The position numbers and the translations under genes were made by a program. This document shows positions 13,602-21,656 of a stretch of DNA of 29,683 nt, piece after piece. The stretch lies in contig DATLHO010000188.1 in assembly GCA_035539855.1 (NCBI GenBank), positions 1-29,683 of the forward strand, read 5' to 3'. The DNA is from DATLHO01 sp035539855. GTDB lineage: Bacteria; Bacteroidota; Ignavibacteria; OLB7. The notes beneath the pieces were generated by a model, which saw only the letters and a list, made by a program, of their open reading frames with translations, had not been told where the DNA came from and did no database searches. Position 1 is the stretch's first letter, and every line of letters begins with the position of its first letter.

Positions 13602-15857
13602 TCAGCGAACGATCAGGAACCGCTGCGAGCGAATGCCCGCGCCGCTGACCAGTCGCAGCGCGTACGCGCCCGGACGCAGCTCGCGGGTATCGACCGTGAT
13701 CGGGTGTGTGCCCTCGCCGTAGCCGACGTGGTCGACCGGGGTCGAGAGGACGCGACCGTCGGCCGCGTACACTTCGATCGTGACGACCGACGGCTCGCCG
13801 AGCGTGAGCTCGACGTTGAGTCGATCGAGTGCCGGGTTCGGCGTGGCCGCGCCGAGGGCGAGGCTCGTCGACCCGTGCACCGTCGTGGTGCGGCCCTCGA
13901 TGCGGACGCTGCGCTCCGCATGCTCGGTACGGCTGCCGTCGAGGCCGACGTCGACGAGGCGGTAGCGATAGGTCGCGCCGGTGACGAGCGTGCCGTAGCT
14001 GCCGTCATCGGTGAATCCGTAGGCCTTGCCGATGTACGACGTGCCGAGTCCGATCAGCTCCGTGTGCGTGCGGTACGAGGCGATCGTCTGGAACTCCTCG
14101 TCGTTCTCGGCGGCGCGCTGCACCTCGAAGCCCTCGTTGTTGATCTCGGCGCCGGTGCGCCAGCGGAGATCGACTTCGCCGTTGCGCGAGGTCGCGACGA
14201 ACTCGGCCAGCTCGATCGGCAGCGGCGTATCGTCGCCGCCGTTGGTCAGGCCGAAGTTGCTGAAGCCCTGCAGTCCGATCCGGTGCGCGGTCGGCACACC
14301 GATCGTGCCGGTGCCGGGAACGTCGGTTCCGTTGAGGTACCACGGGCTCAGCTCGTCGACGCGCTTGAGAATCGCGAGCGCCGCCGGATCGGTGACGCAG
14401 CCGAAGCCGGTCGCCGTCAGGTCGAGACTGTAGGTGCCGCCGGCCAGGCCATTGGCCGCGGTGAGCGTCCAGAAGCCATCGGGGCAGACGCTGTTGTACG
14501 TGTCGCCGTTCTCGCTGAGCGGCAGGCCGAACGTGCCGGGATCGGTCGCGTGGAAGCTGCCGGTCACCGTGCCGCCGGTCGACGGCGCCGCGGTGAAGCT
14601 GAGCACCGCCGGACGATGCCAGATCTCGGTGCCGATCGGATACAGGACGTTGGCGACCGTCGAGGAGGCGAACCACCGGCGGAAGTTGCCGACGATCGTT
14701 CCCGAGGTCCACTCGAGCGTGCCGCGCGAGCCCGTGCTCTGGCCGAGGATCAGCGTGTCGGCATACGTCAGGATGTTGCCCTGCGTCATGCGCAGAATGG
14801 CCGTTCCGTTGACGCGGAAGTTCGTCAGCAGCAGCAGTCGTCCACCGGTCTTGGCGACCTCGACGTTGATCGAGTTCGTCATCTGCTCGATGTCGTAGGT
14901 GCTTGCGGTCTGATCGGTCGTGCCGACGAAGCGAAGCCAGCACTCGTCCGGAACGAGCTCGGTGAACTCGCCCGCGCTCTGGTCGAAGTCGCCCGTCAGG
15001 TTCATCGTGCCGGTGCCGTTGCCGCCGCTGAGCTCGAAGAGCCCGTCGTCGTCCTGGATGAAGTCACCGCCGACGTTGAGGATCATATCCGCCGGACCCT
15101 GGTTCAGCGTGACCTTCTCGGCCGGGTGCGAGACGATCAGATCGCCGCCGATCGTGATCGTGCGCTCGTGCGCCTCGGTCTGCGAGAACTCGAGGCTCGT
15201 GCCGCTGATCTGCAGGATGATGAAGTCGTTGCGCACGGTCACCAGATCGTACGCGTTCTTGCTGCCGCCGCCGCCGGCGCCGGTCATGTTCCACTTCAGG
15301 TCATAGAACGACTGGCCGAGGTTGCCGATGGCTCCGGCGCTGGTGCCGTTGCCGGCGATCTCGCAGGTCGATCCGTCGGCCCACGTCGCGGTCGGCACGG
15401 TGCCGTTGTTCTGGCCGTGAACGTAGAGTCCACCGCTCTGGAACTTCAGCTCGGCGCCTGCGCTGACGGTGATCGCCGCTCCGTTGTGCGAGAGCTTCAG
15501 CACGCCGGTGACATCCATGTCGATGCCGGTGCCGTTGGCGATCGTCAGCGTGCGGTTGTTCGTGTTGGCGTCGACGGTCGCGCCGCTCTCGACGATCACC
15601 TGGTCGACGGTGACGTCGGCGGTGATGCCCAGGATCGCGCCGCTGCGCACGGTGATCACGCCGTCCGCGCTCGTCGGTGAGGTCGAGACGTCGGACCACG
15701 AGCCGCTCTGGTACTTCTGCCAGACGGTCGTGCCGTTCCAGTTCGCGGTCGTCACGGCCGCGCGCGTCTGGTAGTCGCCGTCGCTCTGAGCGCTGGCAGT
15801 GCCCGCTGCCAGACCGAGCCCGATGGCCGATAAGAGTAGGAGGTCTCTGAGGTTCAT
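13602..15857 (-). CDS. T9SS-secreted beta-rich surface protein
   Basis: A 751-residue protein. Residues 1-23 are a signal peptide (GTASAQ). The following 450 residues are rich in Gly, Asn and Thr with repeating short beta strands (VITVRSGAILGITADVTVDQ, RTLTIANGTGIDMDVTG and similar). This suggests a beta-helix or G8-like architecture as in many large Bacteroidota surface proteins. From about residue 530 an Fn3-like segment (LPIELAEFVATSRNGEVDLRW) precedes the sorting tail. The last 80 residues (ATPNPALDRLNVELTL....YAADGRVL....LRPGAYALRL....RFLIVR) are a textbook T9SS type A C-terminal domain. The function of the exported part is unknown; adhesin or matrix roles are possible. The start at 15857 is set by the signal peptide. 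Confidence 0.85.
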   Translation of the reverse strand: MNLRDLLLLSAIGLGLAAGTASAQSDGDYQTRAAVTTANWNGTTVWQKYQSGSWSDVSTSPTSADGVITVRSGAILGITADVTVDQVIVESGATVDANTNNRTLTIANGTGIDMDVTGVLKLSHNGAAITVSAGAELKFQSGGLYVHGQNNGTVPTATWADGSTCEIAGNGTSAGAIGNLGQSFYDLKWNMTGAGGGGSKNAYDLVTVRNDFIILQISGTSLEFSQTEAHERTITIGGDLIVSHPAEKVTLNQGPADMILNVGGDFIQDDDGLFELSGGNGTGTMNLTGDFDQSAGEFTELVPDECWLRFVGTTDQTASTYDIEQMTNSINVEVAKTGGRLLLLTNFRVNGTAILRMTQGNILTYADTLILGQSTGSRGTLEWTSGTIVGNFRRWFASSTVANVLYPIGTEIWHRPAVLSFTAAPSTGGTVTGSFHATDPGTFGLPLSENGDTYNSVCPDGFWTLTAANGLAGGTYSLDLTATGFGCVTDPAALAILKRVDELSPWYLNGTDVPGTGTIGVPTAHRIGLQGFSNFGLTNGGDDTPLPIELAEFVATSRNGEVDLRWRTGAEINNEGFEVQRAAENDEEFQTIASYRTHTELIGLGTSYIGKAYGFTDDGSYGTLVTGATYRYRLVDVGLDGSRTEHAERSVRIEGRTTTVHGSTSLALGAATPNPALDRLNVELTLGEPSVVTIEVYAADGRVLSTPVDHVGYGEGTHPITVDTRELRPGAYALRLVSGAGIRSQRFLIVR

Positions 15858-16351
15858 GCCCGTGATCTCAGTCGGTGTATTGGAGGAGGTCCTTGAATTG
15901 CGCTGTCGGCAACCGCTCGATGAGCAGGTGCAGGTCCGAGTCCATGATGAGGTGTTCCGAAACGCTCGGCATGCTCGGCGCGGCGTCCGGTCACGCGAGT
16001 GCGTGACGGTGCCACGACGGCATGTCGGAATACGCGACGATCAGGTCGCTGTATCGGCTGGATTCAGAGGGAGTAGCGCCGGAACCGGGGAGGAGCGCCG
16101 AGCCGAAGAATGCCAACTGCCATTGAGCCGTACGAGTAGGGCGCGTAACGACTCGAACAACATCGAGGAGACACCAAAATCCCGTATCGAGAACGGGATC
16201 TGCGCATCGTTCGAGTTGGAGGGGACACTTCGCCTGGACCTAGCGGTGGACGTGGCTGCCCAAACACTGCACGTCAGGTGCGAACATAGGGCGGTTGGTG
16301 ATACTACGCAAGCGGCAGGTCCACCGCCCCGTCCCGCGCACGAACGACGAA
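15858..16351. other. Gene-free region of about 490 bp
   Basis: No frame here resembles a protein; the longest plus-strand frame (from 15799) has no family-like segment and overlaps the signal peptide of the T9SS gene. One hairpin is visible at 16179-16199 (ATCCCGT / ACGGGAT, 7-bp stem). The region should contain the promoter and a long leader of the minus-strand T9SS gene, but no TAnnTTTG box was found on the minus strand. Confidence 0.4.
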
Positions 16352-16379
16352 GGCCGGATCACCCAGGGGTAATCCGGCC
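16352..16379 (-). terminator. Terminator of the small minus-strand gene
   Basis: On the minus strand GGCCGGATTACCC and GGGTGATCCGGCC form a 13-bp stem with one G-T wobble, followed by TTCGTCGTT. It begins 25 nt after the stop of the 90-residue gene. Confidence 0.8.
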
Positions 16380-16403
16380 CGAAAACGGCAATCGGGGGAA
16401 TGT

Positions 16404-16676
16404 CTAGAAGACGTATGCCTGCCACTCCTCGAACTCGAGCTTGCCGCCGCGCCGCACCTCGACCCGACGGTAATCGAACGACTCGTTGAGGCAGACCGGC
16501 CTGTCCGTGCGGATGAACTCCTCCCAGACGCTGATGCTCGGCGAGTGGTAGACCTTGACCTCGGTCCCGTCATCGGCGATTCCGGTGAAAACGAAGCGGA
16601 AGACCGTGTCCTCGGACACCGTATGCCCAAGCAGCAGTCCCCCGTAGTTGGTCATGACTTCCTGTTTTGAGAGCAT
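16404..16676 (-). CDS. Small hypothetical protein (90 aa)
   Basis: I do not recognise this protein. It begins MLSKQEVMTNYGG, has a beta-rich pattern (TVFRFVFTGIADDGTEVKVYHSP), an acidic/aromatic middle (VWEEFIRTD) and ends EEWQAYVF, with no signal peptide or membrane segment. It is credible as a gene because the minus strand has GGAGAGG at suitable distance from ATG 16676, a dedicated terminator follows, and the composition is protein-like, unlike the shadows around it. A second in-frame ATG at 16655 would give 83 residues. It stands alone between the M61 peptidase and the T9SS protein. Confidence 0.65.
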   Translation of the reverse strand: MLSKQEVMTNYGGLLLGHTVSEDTVFRFVFTGIADDGTEVKVYHSPSISVWEEFIRTDRPVCLNESFDYRRVEVRRGGKLEFEEWQAYVF

Positions 16677-16813
16677 CCTGCACCTCTCCGGACTCTGTTG
16701 TTGGGCCAACGGGTGACTTTCCGTTATCAACCTAACAAAGCCCACACCACAGGAACATGACGGTCGACAGGTTTCGCGGGGCGGAGCGCCCGTGTGCTGA
16801 TCGTGCGCCGACA

Positions 16814-18676
16814 CTATTTCGCGGCCGCGCCGCTGAGCCAGCGCTCGCGCGCGCGGGTCTGACGGTCGGTCGCGTTGCGGGCCGCCTCGATGCGCAGCGG
16901 ACGCCGGTCGAGCTCGCCGACCGTCGCGGTCTTCGTCAGAAGGCGGGAGCCACGGAAGAGCGTCACCTCCACACGATCGCCGGGACGCTTCATCTCCATC
17001 ACCGCCTCCCACCGCCGGCCGTCGACGCGCTCGCCGTCGATGGCGACGATCTGATCGCCGGCGCTGATGCCGGCGCGTTCGGCCGGAGAGTCCGCGAGCA
17101 CGTTGACGACGGTCACGAGCTCGCTGGCCGCGCGCGCCTTCGCGTCGCCGAGAGCGAGGCCGAGGTAGATCTGCGGGGTTTCGGTCTCGGGCTTCTCTCC
17201 CTTCGCGCGACGACGGGCCGACTTCGACGGAGCGCGCCGGATCTCGAGTCCGACATGTCGCAGGTAGCGCGCGTAGTCGATCTCCTCGCGCTTCTCGACG
17301 AGCGACTTGAGGAAGCTCTTCGCAGCGCGCCCGGCGACGGACTCGACCGCGGCGTAGACATCAGCCTCGGTGTAGCCGGTGCCGCGCAGGTAGTAATCGC
17401 CGATCTCCTGCAGCTCGTAGTGGCTGCGATAGAGCTCGCGGATGACGTCGTCGAGCGAGCGCCGGTCGTTGGTCAGCCGGCGGATCTCCATGTCGAGCAT
17501 GAACGCGACGACCGCGCCCTTCGGGTAGTAGTTGACGTAGGTGTTGCGGAGGTTGTTGACGGGCGCGCCGGGATTGCGCTGGCTCGTCATCAGCCACGTG
17601 TCGAAGCTCGACTCGCGCAGATTGCGGTGCGCTCGACCGGGCGATTGATCGACGGTGTTGATCTCGGAGGCGAGCTCCTTGAAGAGCTGACGATCATCCC
17701 ACACGCCGGCGCGGCGGAGCATGAGGTGCCCGTAGTACTGCGTGAATCCCTCGGCGAACCACAGCAGCGTCGTGTGCAGCTCGCGCGCATAATCGAACGG
17801 ACCGAGCTCGACCGGACGCAGTCGCTTAACGTTCCAGATGTGGAAGAACTCGTGCGACGCGACGCCGATCAGATCGTTGTAGGAATCCTCCTTCGTCACG
17901 TGCCCGGCGAGCACGAGCCGCGTCGACGCGAGATGCTCCATGCCGTCGCCGTGCGGCGCGGCAGGATCGATGTTGACGAGGAAGTAGTACTCGTCGAACT
18001 CCGGTCGGCCGAACGTCGCGGTCTGCGTGCGCACGGCCTTCTCGACATCGCCGACGAAGCGATCGAGGCGCTCGCGCACCGCGGCACTGCGCCGCCACGC
18101 GTCGCCGGCGGCGAGGTCGAGGACGACGTGATAAGTGATGCCCTCGAGCTCGAAGCGGCGCACGAGGGGCGTTCCGATCTCGATAGGTGAATCGATGAGC
18201 ACATCGTAGTTCGGCGCGACCATGACGCTACGTCCGGTGCGGCGGCGCGACTTCATCGACGAGTAGGATTTCCATCCCGCGGGCGCGACGATCTCGAGCT
18301 CGATCGGCTCGGCCTGACGACCGACGACGTAGGCGAACACCGACGATCCGTTGACCGAGGCATGGCGATCATCGAGCTGCGAGAACGTGCCGCTCAATGT
18401 GTCGGCGAACATGCGGTACGAGACGCGCACGCGCTCGTGCCCCGCCGTCGCGATCCTCCACGTCCCCTTGGCGACCTTGTCGCACGCGAGCACCGCACGT
18501 CCGGCTCTGGCCTCGACCTCCTGTACATTCCGCGCGAAGTCATAGATGAAGTACCGCCCCGGCGACCACGCCGGCACTTCGACATCGATCTCCGCCGCAC
18601 CGGCGGTGTCGAGCTCGATGGTGATGTGGAAGAGGTGGCGGTCGGGGTTGTGGAGACTTAGCGTGTACGAGATCAT
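16814..18676 (-). CDS. M61-family glycyl aminopeptidase-like protein with PDZ domain
   Basis: A 620-residue protein of the M61 family, zinc peptidases that trim N-terminal Gly or Ala. The N-terminal beta domain (residues 1 to about 170) includes VPAWSPGRYFIYDFARNV, a family signature. The zinc motif is H275-E-F-F-H279 followed by IWNVKRLRP; further on, LWFAEGFTQYYGHLML supplies the third ligand region. Upstream, HGDGMEHLAS is also conserved. A PDZ domain lies at about 500-590 (ADSPAERAGISAGDQIVAIDG). No signal peptide is seen at the N terminus, so cytoplasmic location is likely. A KSARRRAKGEK basic insert sits just before the PDZ domain. The start codon lies 4 nt from a heptad-repeat array, so its promoter may lie within or beyond that inserted element. 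Confidence 0.88.
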   Translation of the reverse strand: MISYTLSLHNPDRHLFHITIELDTAGAAEIDVEVPAWSPGRYFIYDFARNVQEVEARAGRAVLACDKVAKGTWRIATAGHERVRVSYRMFADTLSGTFSQLDDRHASVNGSSVFAYVVGRQAEPIELEIVAPAGWKSYSSMKSRRRTGRSVMVAPNYDVLIDSPIEIGTPLVRRFELEGITYHVVLDLAAGDAWRRSAAVRERLDRFVGDVEKAVRTQTATFGRPEFDEYYFLVNIDPAAPHGDGMEHLASTRLVLAGHVTKEDSYNDLIGVASHEFFHIWNVKRLRPVELGPFDYARELHTTLLWFAEGFTQYYGHLMLRRAGVWDDRQLFKELASEINTVDQSPGRAHRNLRESSFDTWLMTSQRNPGAPVNNLRNTYVNYYPKGAVVAFMLDMEIRRLTNDRRSLDDVIRELYRSHYELQEIGDYYLRGTGYTEADVYAAVESVAGRAAKSFLKSLVEKREEIDYARYLRHVGLEIRRAPSKSARRRAKGEKPETETPQIYLGLALGDAKARAASELVTVVNVLADSPAERAGISAGDQIVAIDGERVDGRRWEAVMEMKRPGDRVEVTLFRGSRLLTKTATVGELDRRPLRIEAARNATDRQTRARERWLSGAAAK

Positions 18677-18680
18677 GTTC

Positions 18681-18713
18681 GATGTTAGATGTCAGAGGTC
18701 AGATGTCACAAGG
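18681..18713 (+). repeat. Left heptad array of the four-helix-bundle cassette
   Basis: Four consecutive 7-mers, GATGTTA GATGTCA GAGGTCA GATGTCA, then CAAGG. The reverse complement matches the array at 19270-19302 at 29 of 33 positions, making the two a pair of terminal inverted repeats around the cassette. Confidence 0.8.
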
Positions 18714-18857
18714 CAGGATGTCGAAGGGCCGGATGGCCCGGCGCCGGTTGGGCTTGTGGTCGATGCGCATAAGTGAAAGGGCTTGCGTTGGCGCAGTTTG
18801 GTGGGCGACATTTGTGCACCCCGCCACATCTCGCAAGCTCTCTAGACCGGAGAAGCC

Positions 18858-19277
18858 ATGACCTCGAGCTCGTTCGAGCATCTCGACGTGTATCGCCTTG
18901 CCGAGCGTCTGAGCGATACGATCTGGGACGTCGTCTATGGCTGGCCTTCGTTCGCACGGGCAACGATCGGACGACAGATAGTCGATGCGGCAGACAGCAT
19001 TTCGGCCAATATCGCTGAAGGCGTCGGAAGATGGTATTTCAAAGACAATCAGCGATGCGTCCGCATCGCGCGAGGCTCGCTCTTCGAAACCCGGAACTGG
19101 CTGCGGCGCGCCTACCGGCGCAAGCTCCTCACCAGGGAGCAGATAGCGACCCTGACTCCCATCATCGAAGAGCTGATCCCGCGCCTCAACGCCTATCTCA
19201 AATCGATAGGACGAGCAGCAACGATCCGCAAACCCCAACCACCCTACGAATCGAGCAAAGACCCGACCGCCTCGTGA
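18858..19277 (+). CDS. Four-helix-bundle protein (S23 / 23S rRNA intervening-sequence protein family)
   Basis: A 139-residue, all-helical protein. Family features are the N-terminal FEHLDVYRLAERLSD, the segment IGRQIVDAADSISANIAEGVGRW, and the following KDNQRCVRIARGSLFETRNWL. The family includes proteins encoded in 23S rRNA intervening sequences and is related in fold to Avd of diversity-generating retroelements; its biochemical role is unclear, with RNA or nucleic-acid binding often supposed. GGAG lies upstream of ATG 18858. The gene is bracketed by inverted heptad arrays, and its stop codon TGA (19275-19277) is the first three bases of the first heptad on the right side. No reverse transcriptase or rRNA gene is adjacent. 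The cassette looks like an inserted unit rather than part of a local operon. Confidence 0.85.
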   Translation: MTSSSFEHLDVYRLAERLSDTIWDVVYGWPSFARATIGRQIVDAADSISANIAEGVGRWYFKDNQRCVRIARGSLFETRNWLRRAYRRKLLTREQIATLTPIIEELIPRLNAYLKSIGRAATIRKPQPPYESSKDPTAS

Positions 19278-19309
19278 CATCTAACCTCTAACATCTGACA
19301 TCTGACATG
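19270..19309 (-). repeat. Right heptad array of the four-helix-bundle cassette
   Basis: CCTCG followed by five 7-mers: TGACATC TAACCTC TAACATC TGACATC TGACATG. The last unit contains the ATG (19307) of the radical SAM gene, so the array runs directly into the neighbouring coding sequence. Confidence 0.8.
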
Positions 19310-21397
19310 CGCCGCGGCACCAATCTCGACACCGGCAACCGCTTCACCACATCCTCAAGCGAACGCTTCGACGACGGCTGGGAGAGCTTTGCCGAGGAGC
19401 CCGATCCTCGCACGGAGCTCATCGACGATGCGACGCGCTCGGCGTTTGCGACGAACAACAGTCCCGACATCCCGTTCACGCACTCGATCAATCCGTATCG
19501 GGGATGCGAGCACGGGTGTGCCTATTGCCAGGATGGTGACACGCCAATCCTCATGGCCGACGGCAGTCAGCGCGCGCTCGCCGATCTCCGTGTCGGAGAC
19601 AGGATCTACGGCACCATCCGCCGCGGAGCGTATCGGCGCTATGCGATCACAGACGTCCTCGCTCATTGGACGACGCGAAAGGAGGCGTACAGGGTCACTC
19701 TTGCCGACGGCACGAGCCTCGTCGCCAGTGGCGATCATCGCTATCTCACGGAGAGGGGCTGGAAGTACGTCACCGGGTCCGAGCAGGGGCGCGATCGTCG
19801 TCCTCATCTCACGCTCGGCAACTCGCTCATGGGCTCGGGGGGATTCGCCTCTCAGACGGCGAAGTCACCGGAGTACGAGCGCGGATATCTCTGCGGTGTG
19901 ATCCGTGGCGACGGGACGCTCAAGACCTACCGATATGATCGTCGCGACCACAAAGGGGGCTCGACCCAGCGCCGCTTCCGACTCGCGATGAAGGATGCCG
20001 AGGCGCTCGACCAGTCGATGCGACTCCTTGGCTCCGCGGGTGTCGGGACGACACGCTTTCACTTTCAGGACGCGACGAGCACGAGCTCGCCGATCGAAGC
20101 AATCCGCGCGCAGACATCCCACGCGTTCGAGCGGGTGACGGAGATCATCGAATGGCCGGTCGCGCCGGCTCGCGACTGGCATCGGGGCTTTCTCGCCGGG
20201 ATCTTCGACGCGGAAGGCTCGTTCGACGGTACGACGATGCGCTTCTCGAACAGCGACGGCTCGATACTGAACGCGATCGAGCATGCGCTCGCGTATCTCG
20301 GCTTCACCTGTACCAGGGAGAAAGTCCGTGAGGGAGTCAACGTCCCGATTCACACGATCCGCCTGACCGGCGGCGTCGCGGAGCATCTGCGATTTCTCCA
20401 CCTGGTCGATCCGGCGATCTCACGCAAGCGAAGCATCGAGGGGCTCGCGATCAAGTCGAGCGCGCGTCTCGACGTCGTCGAGATCGAGCCGCTCGGACGC
20501 ATGCAGGAGCTCTTCGACATCACGACCGGGACGGAGGATTTCATCGCCAACGGCGTGGTCAGCCACAACTGCTACGCGCGACCCGGGCACGAGTATCTCG
20601 GCTACAACGCCGGCATCGACTTCGAGACGAAGATCGTCGTCAAGCGCGACGCCGCGCGGCTGGCGCGTGAGGAGATGATGAAGAAGTCGTGGAAGCCGAC
20701 GGCGGTCTCGATCAGCGGAGTGACCGATCCTTATCAGCCGATCGAGCGGAAGCTGGGCATCACTCGGAGCATTCTCGAGACGATGCACGAGTTCCGCAAT
20801 CCCGTTGCGATCATCACGAAGAACGCGCTCGTGCTGCGCGATCTCGATCTGCTGGCGGCGATGGCGAAGTACGGAGGCGCGGCGGTGTTCCTCTCGATCA
20901 CGACGCTCGATCGCGATCTCGCCCGACGACTCGAGCCACGCACGTCGTCGCCGGCACTGCGGCTGCACGCGGTGCGCAAGCTCACCGAGGCCGGCGTCCC
21001 GGTCGGCGTCGCGATGGCGCCGCTGATCCCCGGACTGACCGACAGCGAGATCCCCGCGCTCCTGACGGCGGCCCGCGAGGCGGGCGCGCGCTGGACATTC
21101 TCCGTGATGCTGCGCGTTCCACTGGCGGTCAGGCCGATCTTCATCGACTGGCTCGAGCGCGAAGAGCCGGGCCGCGCGGCCAAAGTGCTCAACACCCTGC
21201 GCGACATGCGTGATGGCAAGCTCAACCTCAGCGAATACGGCAGCCGAATGGGCGGCACCGGCGCCCGCGCCGACGCGATCGGAAGTCTCTTCGATTTGAC
21301 GGCGCGGCGACTTGGTTTCAACGATGAGGAGATTCCGTTGACCACCGAGTCGTTTCGGCGGCCGGGGCGGGATGGGCAGATGGGGTTGTTTGGTTAG
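19307..21397 (+). CDS. PA0069/Rv2578c-type radical SAM protein interrupted by an intein
   Basis: The precursor has 696 residues. The host (extein) parts, residues 1-73 and 422-696, make a 348-residue radical SAM protein of the PA0069 / Rv2578c group, related to spore photoproduct lyase. The N part has PFTHSINPYRGC67EHGC71AY. The C part starts C422YARPGHEYLGYNAG and carries AVSISGVTDPYQPIERK, FLSITTLDRDLARRLEPR, GVPVGVAMAPLIPGL and GSRMGGTG. Joining Y73 to C422 restores C67-x3-C71-x2-C, the ligand set of the 4Fe-4S cluster, so without splicing the enzyme cannot be active. The substrate is unknown. The stop codon TAG overlaps the next heptad array. The start is taken at 19307, inside the preceding array; an in-frame alternative would have to lie at or before it. 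Confidence 0.9.
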   Translation: MRRGTNLDTGNRFTTSSSERFDDGWESFAEEPDPRTELIDDATRSAFATNNSPDIPFTHSINPYRGCEHGCAYCQDGDTPILMADGSQRALADLRVGDRIYGTIRRGAYRRYAITDVLAHWTTRKEAYRVTLADGTSLVASGDHRYLTERGWKYVTGSEQGRDRRPHLTLGNSLMGSGGFASQTAKSPEYERGYLCGVIRGDGTLKTYRYDRRDHKGGSTQRRFRLAMKDAEALDQSMRLLGSAGVGTTRFHFQDATSTSSPIEAIRAQTSHAFERVTEIIEWPVAPARDWHRGFLAGIFDAEGSFDGTTMRFSNSDGSILNAIEHALAYLGFTCTREKVREGVNVPIHTIRLTGGVAEHLRFLHLVDPAISRKRSIEGLAIKSSARLDVVEIEPLGRMQELFDITTGTEDFIANGVVSHNCYARPGHEYLGYNAGIDFETKIVVKRDAARLAREEMMKKSWKPTAVSISGVTDPYQPIERKLGITRSILETMHEFRNPVAIITKNALVLRDLDLLAAMAKYGGAAVFLSITTLDRDLARRLEPRTSSPALRLHAVRKLTEAGVPVGVAMAPLIPGLTDSEIPALLTAAREAGARWTFSVMLRVPLAVRPIFIDWLEREEPGRAAKVLNTLRDMRDGKLNLSEYGSRMGGTGARADAIGSLFDLTARRLGFNDEEIPLTTESFRRPGRDGQMGLFG
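19526..20569 (+). mobile_element. LAGLIDADG intein (348 aa) inside the radical SAM cluster motif
   Basis: The intein starts with C74 (CQDGDTPILMADGS, block A) and ends FDITTGTEDFIANGVVSHN (blocks F and G), with C422 as the +1 residue. Block B is seen as GDHRYLTERGW. Two homing-endonuclease motifs lie in between: YLCGVIRGDGTL (acid D202, precursor numbering) and FLAGIFDAEGSFDG (acid E303). Both acidic residues are present, so the endonuclease may be active. All splicing residues (C1, block B His, penultimate His, final Asn, C+1) are intact. The length of 348 is normal for a class 1 intein with endonuclease. Confidence 0.93.
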
Positions 21398-21656
21398 ATG
21401 GTAGAGGTCAGATGATAGATGTCACGAGGCGGGAGCTTGCGTCCTCCTTCTTCACACAACGGCGCCCATCGTCCTCCTCGACGAGCGCAGCGAGTCGGGG
21501 ATCTGTCTTCGGCGGTAGCCGTGCCGGACGGTACCGCTACCGCGGAAGAGAGATCTCCGCCGCGCTTCGCTTGCGAAGATGACGGACACGCGGCCGCGCG
21601 GGAAAGACACGCCTCGTGACATCCAACATCTGACCTCTAACATCTACCATCTCAAG
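21397..21656. mobile_element. MITE-like non-coding element with heptad ends and a palindromic core
   Basis: The left end (21397-21429) reads GATGGTA GAGGTCA GATGATA GATGTCA CGAGG. The right end (21612-21656) reads CCTCG TGACATC CAACATC TGACCTC TAACATC TACCATC TCAAGG. These are inverted copies of the same heptads that bracket the four-helix-bundle gene. The core of about 180 bp has no credible gene and is largely palindromic. The element fills the whole gap between the radical SAM stop (TAG 21395-21397) and the AI-2E-family stop (21652). It has the form of a non-autonomous or gene-less cassette. Confidence 0.65.
21500..21555. repeat. 27-bp imperfect palindrome in the core of the element
   Basis: The 27 bases 21500-21526 pair with 21529-21555 at 23 of 27 positions around a GA centre. 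Weaker pairing continues outward (CTCGACGAGCGCAGCGAG on the left against CGCTTCGCTTGCGAAG on the right). This kind of dispersed palindrome with GCGAAGCG-type arms occurs in intergenic repeats of many bacterial genomes. Confidence 0.7.

Noticed and set aside
15799..16407. Plus-strand open frame of 202 codons across the gene-free region
   Set aside because: It overlaps the antisense of the T9SS gene signal peptide, has no family-like motif, and its composition is that of shadow frames.
18858..19277. A 23S rRNA intervening sequence or diversity-generating retroelement around the four-helix-bundle gene
   Set aside because: No rRNA sequence flanks the gene, and there is no reverse transcriptase or template/variable repeat pair nearby.
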